DNA of 64,000 bases from Kineosporiaceae bacterium (GTDB lineage: Bacteria > Actinomycetota > Actinomycetes > Actinomycetales > Kineosporiaceae), in NCBI GenBank assembly GCA_016794595.1, contig JAEUJN010000106.1:28265-92264 (forward strand). The letters are read 5' to 3'. The notes beneath the pieces were generated by a model, which saw nothing but the letters and a program-made list of their open reading frames with translations, did not search any database and was not told where the DNA came from. Of the stretch, positions 61,051 to 64,000 are shown one piece after another; positions within the stretch are counted from its first letter, which is position 1, and each line of letters opens with the position of its first letter. A program made the position numbers and the translations under genes.

Positions 61051-62349
61051 GTGCGAGAACTGCGGCTCGTCGAGGTGACCACCGGTCCGGCGGTCCCCGG
61101 ACTGCTGGCCGAACTCGGAGCGGCGCTCAACGGATCCGGGCCTGCGCTGCTGCCCACGCTGCCGGGAACCCGGCCCCTGGCCGCACCGGCGATCCTGACC
61201 CCGCCCCTGGACGAACCCACCGATCCGACGGTGGCCGTGCTCGCGACGTCCGGATCGCAGGGTCGCCGCCGTGGCGTGCTGCTGCAGGCCTCGGCGTTGC
61301 TCGCCTCGGCCTCGGCCACCCATGACCGCCTCGGCGGTCCGGGACAGTGGCTGCTCGCCCTCCCGGTGCACCACGTGGCCGGGTTGCAGGTACTCGTGCG
61401 TTCCCTGGTCAGCCGCACCCGACCGGCCGTGGTCGACCTCACGGACTCCTTCACCGCCGGCGGGTTCGCCGCTGCCGCGGCGGCGATGAGCGGCGCCCGG
61501 CGGTACACCGCCCTGGTGCCGACGCAGCTGGCCCGGTTGCTGGACGCCGGGCCCGCCGTGCGCCGCGAGCTGGCCACCTTCGATGCCGTCCTGGTCGGGG
61601 GCGCCGCCCTGCCCGAGGCGCTGCGCACCCGGGCCCGGGACGAGGGCGTGCGCCTGGTGGCGAGCTACGGCATGACCGAGACCTGCGGCGGGTGCGTGTA
61701 CGACGGGCGCCCCCTGGACGGCGTCCGGGTGTGGCTGGACCCCGACGGACGGATCCACCTGTCGGGTCCGGTGCTGGCGCGGGGTTACCTGCCCGCCGGG
61801 TCGGGGTCCGGTAGGCCGGGCGAACCACCCACATCACCCCAGGCGCCCGGCGGGTTCGTCGCGCTCGACGGGTTCGGCGTGGGGCCGGACGGCGAGCGCC
61901 GGTTGCGCACGGACGACGCCGGCAGCTGGCAGGTGCCCCCGAGCAGCACCGAAGGGCCGGTCGCGAGGGGGGACCTGGGGCGGGTCGCGACCGCCGACGC
62001 GGACGGTCCGAGGCTGCGGGTGCACGGTCGGCTGGACGACGCGGTGATCACCGGAGGGGTGACCGTCTCGCCCGCCGCCGTCGAGGAGGTGCTGCTCAGC
62101 CTGGACTCGGTCGGCCAGGCGGTGGTGGTCGCCGTCCCGGACGCCGACTGGGGACGCCGCCTGGTGGCCGCGGTGGTGACCCGACCGGGGATCGCGGCCC
62201 CGTCGCTGGAGGAGGTGCGCCGGGTGGTGTCGGAGCGGATCGAGCCGGCGGCCGCCCCCCGCCGGCTGATGGTGATGGCCGAACTGCCGTTGCGCGGGCC
62301 GGGTAAACCCGATCGGGCCGCCCTCACCCGGCTGGCGGCAGACGGGTAG
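61051..62349 (+). CDS. menE: o-Succinylbenzoate-CoA ligase
   Basis: This 432-residue acyl-adenylating enzyme activates o-succinylbenzoate for MenB. ANL-superfamily motifs are VAVLATSGSQGRRRGVLLQ (phosphate loop), LLALPVHHVAGLQVLVRSL, VLVGGAALPEAL, ASYGMTETCGGCVYDG, and RLRVHGRLDDAVITGGVTVSP with the final Lys in GPGKPDRAAL. An insert of about 45 Gly/Pro-rich residues near position 250 separates the two parts of the core. The GTG start lacks a strong ribosome site. menA follows after 11 bases. Confidence 0.92.
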   Translation: MRELRLVEVTTGPAVPGLLAELGAALNGSGPALLPTLPGTRPLAAPAILTPPLDEPTDPTVAVLATSGSQGRRRGVLLQASALLASASATHDRLGGPGQWLLALPVHHVAGLQVLVRSLVSRTRPAVVDLTDSFTAGGFAAAAAAMSGARRYTALVPTQLARLLDAGPAVRRELATFDAVLVGGAALPEALRTRARDEGVRLVASYGMTETCGGCVYDGRPLDGVRVWLDPDGRIHLSGPVLARGYLPAGSGSGRPGEPPTSPQAPGGFVALDGFGVGPDGERRLRTDDAGSWQVPPSSTEGPVARGDLGRVATADADGPRLRVHGRLDDAVITGGVTVSPAAVEEVLLSLDSVGQAVVVAVPDADWGRRLVAAVVTRPGIAAPSLEEVRRVVSERIEPAAAPRRLMVMAELPLRGPGKPDRAALTRLAADG

Positions 62350-62360
62350 CCTTCCACCCC

Positions 62361-63233
62361 GTGGCGACCCGGGCTCAGTGGATCTCCGCGGCGCGGCCGC
62401 GCACGCTGCCGGCCGCCCTCGCCCCGGTGATCGTGGGAACCGGTGCCGCGGCCGCCGAGGACGGCGCTGACGCCGTCCGGGCGGTGCTGGCCCTGATCGT
62501 GGCGCTGGCCCTGCAGGTCGGGGTCAACTACGCCAACGACTACTCCGACGGCATCCGAGGGACCGACGACGAGCGGGTGGGCCCGTTCCGGCTCACCGGA
62601 TCGGGTGCCGCAGAACCGGTTTCGGTACGCCGCGCGGCGTTCGCCGGCTTCGCCGTGGCCGCCCTGGCCGGGTTCGCCCTGGTCGCCCTCAGCGGCACCT
62701 GGTGGCTGCTGGCGGTGGGAGCGGCCTGCGTGACCGCGGCCTGGTACTACACCGGCGGCTCGCGCCCCTACGGCTACGCCGGGCTGGGCGAGGTGTTCGT
62801 CTTCGTGTTCTTCGGGCTGGTGGCGGTGCTCGGCACCACCTACACCCAGGCCGGGCGGATCGGGCCGGAGGCGCTGTCCGGTGCGGTGGCGATCGGCCTG
62901 CTGGCCTGCGCCATCCTGGTGGCGAACAACCTGCGCGACGTCCCCACCGACGCCGCGGCCGGCAAGCTCACCCTGGCGGTCCGGATCGGGACGCCGGCCA
63001 CCCGGCGGCTCTACCTGGTCCTGGTCGTGGTGGCTTTCGTGCTGGTGGCACCGATGGCGCTGAGCCGTCCCCCCGCCTTGATCGCGCTCCTGGCCGTACC
63101 CCTGGCGATCTCACCGGCACGCGCGGTACTGCGCGGGGACGACGGGCTGGCGTTGCTGCCCGTCCTGCGGGACACCGGGCGGCTCGAACTCGGTTACGCC
63201 GTCCTGCTCGGCCTCGGCCTGGCGCTGGGCTGA
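62361..63233 (+). CDS. menA: 1,4-Dihydroxy-2-naphthoate polyprenyltransferase
   Basis: This 290-residue UbiA-family membrane enzyme attaches the polyprenyl chain to the naphthoate ring. The first Asp-rich motif is NYANDYSDGIRGTDDERVGP and the second is NNLRDVPTDAAAGKLTLAVRIG. About nine helices are visible. It starts at GTG, just after menE, so the two are likely cotranscribed. Its prenyl donor is probably made by the synthase at 31438-32502. Confidence 0.95.
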   Translation: MATRAQWISAARPRTLPAALAPVIVGTGAAAAEDGADAVRAVLALIVALALQVGVNYANDYSDGIRGTDDERVGPFRLTGSGAAEPVSVRRAAFAGFAVAALAGFALVALSGTWWLLAVGAACVTAAWYYTGGSRPYGYAGLGEVFVFVFFGLVAVLGTTYTQAGRIGPEALSGAVAIGLLACAILVANNLRDVPTDAAAGKLTLAVRIGTPATRRLYLVLVVVAFVLVAPMALSRPPALIALLAVPLAISPARAVLRGDDGLALLPVLRDTGRLELGYAVLLGLGLALG

Positions 63234-63243
63234 GAGGCTCGGT

Positions 63244-63540
63244 TCAGGCGCCCGGCTCGTCCAGGGACGGCCGGCGGTCGGTGCGGGCGTCGACCGCGTC
63301 GTCCTCGACCTGCTCGTCCGATCCGCTGCCGCGGCCGGCGGTGCGCCTGCTCACCCGCTCGGCGACCTGCACGGCCACCTGGTCCCGCAGACCACGCAAC
63401 AGCACGTAGGACAGCAACATCGAGATCACGGCGGCCAGGATGATCGCCCACACCTGACCGGCGCCGGCCCAGATGAGAACACCCAAGGTGCCCACGAAGA
63501 TGACGAGCCGAGCCAGGGAATAGGTCACCAGCGGATTCAC
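63244..63540 (-). CDS. DUF4229 membrane protein
   Basis: This 98-residue protein has two membrane helices (ARLVIFVGTLGVLIWAGAG; AIILAAVISMLLSYVLLRGL) and then a hydrophilic, acidic tail. Small DUF4229 proteins commonly lie next to menA in actinobacteria. The function is unknown. It starts at GTG and converges on menA with ten bases between the stops. Confidence 0.85.
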   Translation of the reverse strand: MNPLVTYSLARLVIFVGTLGVLIWAGAGQVWAIILAAVISMLLSYVLLRGLRDQVAVQVAERVSRRTAGRGSGSDEQVEDDAVDARTDRRPSLDEPGA

Positions 63541-63654
63541 ACGCTCAGCCTAACTTCAGCGGGCGCCTGGCGTTGCGTGCTCAAGCAGGCGCTGGACGGG
63601 GTCGACCCACAGCGAACAGGCGCCGGGGACGCACCGTCCACGCTGGGAGCGATC

Positions 63655-64000
63655 ATGAGTCAGGACCTCACCGCGCACGGTCTGGACGACGTCGAGGACG
63701 CGGCGACAGGGGCCGACCTGCCGGCGGATGCCTTCCAGACCCTGCTCGGGCCGCGGGCCGACACCGCCCCGCACGCTGCCCGGGTCTCCGGCTCCCCCTC
63801 GCCGCAGCTCCCGCTCTCGTCGCCGTTCTCGTCACCGTTCTCGTCACAGTCAGATGCCTCTGCCCTCTCGCCCGCCGCTGCTCGACGACGGCTGACGCTG
63901 ATCGCCCTGGGAGCGGCGGCGTTCGCCGTCCCGGCGACCATCGCGGCCCTGGTGCTGCTGGCACCCGGCCTGTCCCCGGCGCTGCTGGTCACGCTCGCCC
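63655..64000 (+). CDS. Putative membrane protein, 5' part only
   Basis: An open frame starts at ATG 63655, ten bases after GGGAG, and runs off the window without a stop (115 codons seen). It begins MSQDLTAHGLDDVEDAATG and has a Ser/Pro-rich stretch with short repeats near residues 52-62. One hydrophobic helix, LTLIALGAAAFAVPATIAAL, follows near residues 80-100 after a basic RRRL. It is probably a cytoplasmic head before a membrane region. No family can be assigned from this part. Confidence 0.55.
   Translation, partial: MSQDLTAHGLDDVEDAATGADLPADAFQTLLGPRADTAPHAARVSGSPSPQLPLSSPFSSPFSSQSDASALSPAAARRRLTLIALGAAAFAVPATIAALVLLAPGLSPALLVTLA

Overview
The window is very GC-rich DNA with frequent GTG starts and ATGA/GTGA gene overlaps. 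Its families point to a filamentous or motile actinobacterium: a 14-gene complex I operon, an o-succinylbenzoate-type menaquinone pathway, SigE-type ECF sigma factor, MMPL transporter, LigC and Prim-Pol enzymes, and a DUF4229 protein beside menA. A chemoreceptor with a PilZ tail suggests a motile lineage (for example Kineosporiaceae-like), but the taxon cannot be fixed from this sequence. No rRNA, tRNA, CRISPR array, intact IS element or integrase was seen.

Layout. (1) 1-6.9 kb: a second nuoA/nuoB pair on the minus strand at the window edge, a polar amino-acid ABC transporter (binding protein, permease, ATPase), and korAB for 2-oxoacid:ferredoxin oxidoreductase. (2) 6.9-19.5 kb: a lipid-type biosynthetic locus. 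It holds a single-module, fully reducing polyketide synthase (KS-AT-DH-ER-KR-ACP) translationally coupled to an alpha-oxoamine synthase, then an ECF sigma factor with a membrane-anchored partner, and a divergent MMPL exporter with an added N-terminal coiled coil. CRP-like palindromes lie upstream of the PKS and between the sigma factor and MMPL genes. (3) 19.5-26.8 kb: TetR/DUF4188 divergent pair, RarD-like permease, a lipoprotein, and a DNA-repair island with LigC, two tandem Rpn-like nuclease paralogues and a LigD-type Prim-Pol. (4) 26.9-31.4 kb: a fructose/ribose-type sugar ABC operon and its divergent LacI-family regulator, with a readable promoter and operator. (5) 31.4-48.7 kb: a polyprenyl diphosphate synthase and the complete nuoA-N operon on the minus strand, with a perfect CRP-type site upstream. 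(6) 49.1-63.5 kb: menaquinone genes menG, menF, menD, menC, menB, menE, menA, interspersed with a proline-repeat secreted protein, a CHASE4-HAMP-MCP-PilZ receptor, a phage-lysin-like amidase and an uncharacterised protein. A partial membrane protein gene runs off the right edge.

How it fits together. The right half makes menaquinone (side chain from the polyprenyl synthase, head group from Men enzymes, methylation by MenG) and the enzyme that reduces it (complex I). KorAB makes reduced ferredoxin and lies close to the orphan nuoAB, which fits a ferredoxin-fed second complex I continuing outside the window. The most unusual system is the PKS/alpha-oxoamine synthase/MMPL locus. I infer that it makes and exports a long-chain amino-ketone (sphingoid-like) lipid by a polyketide route, possibly under CRP and ECF sigma control.
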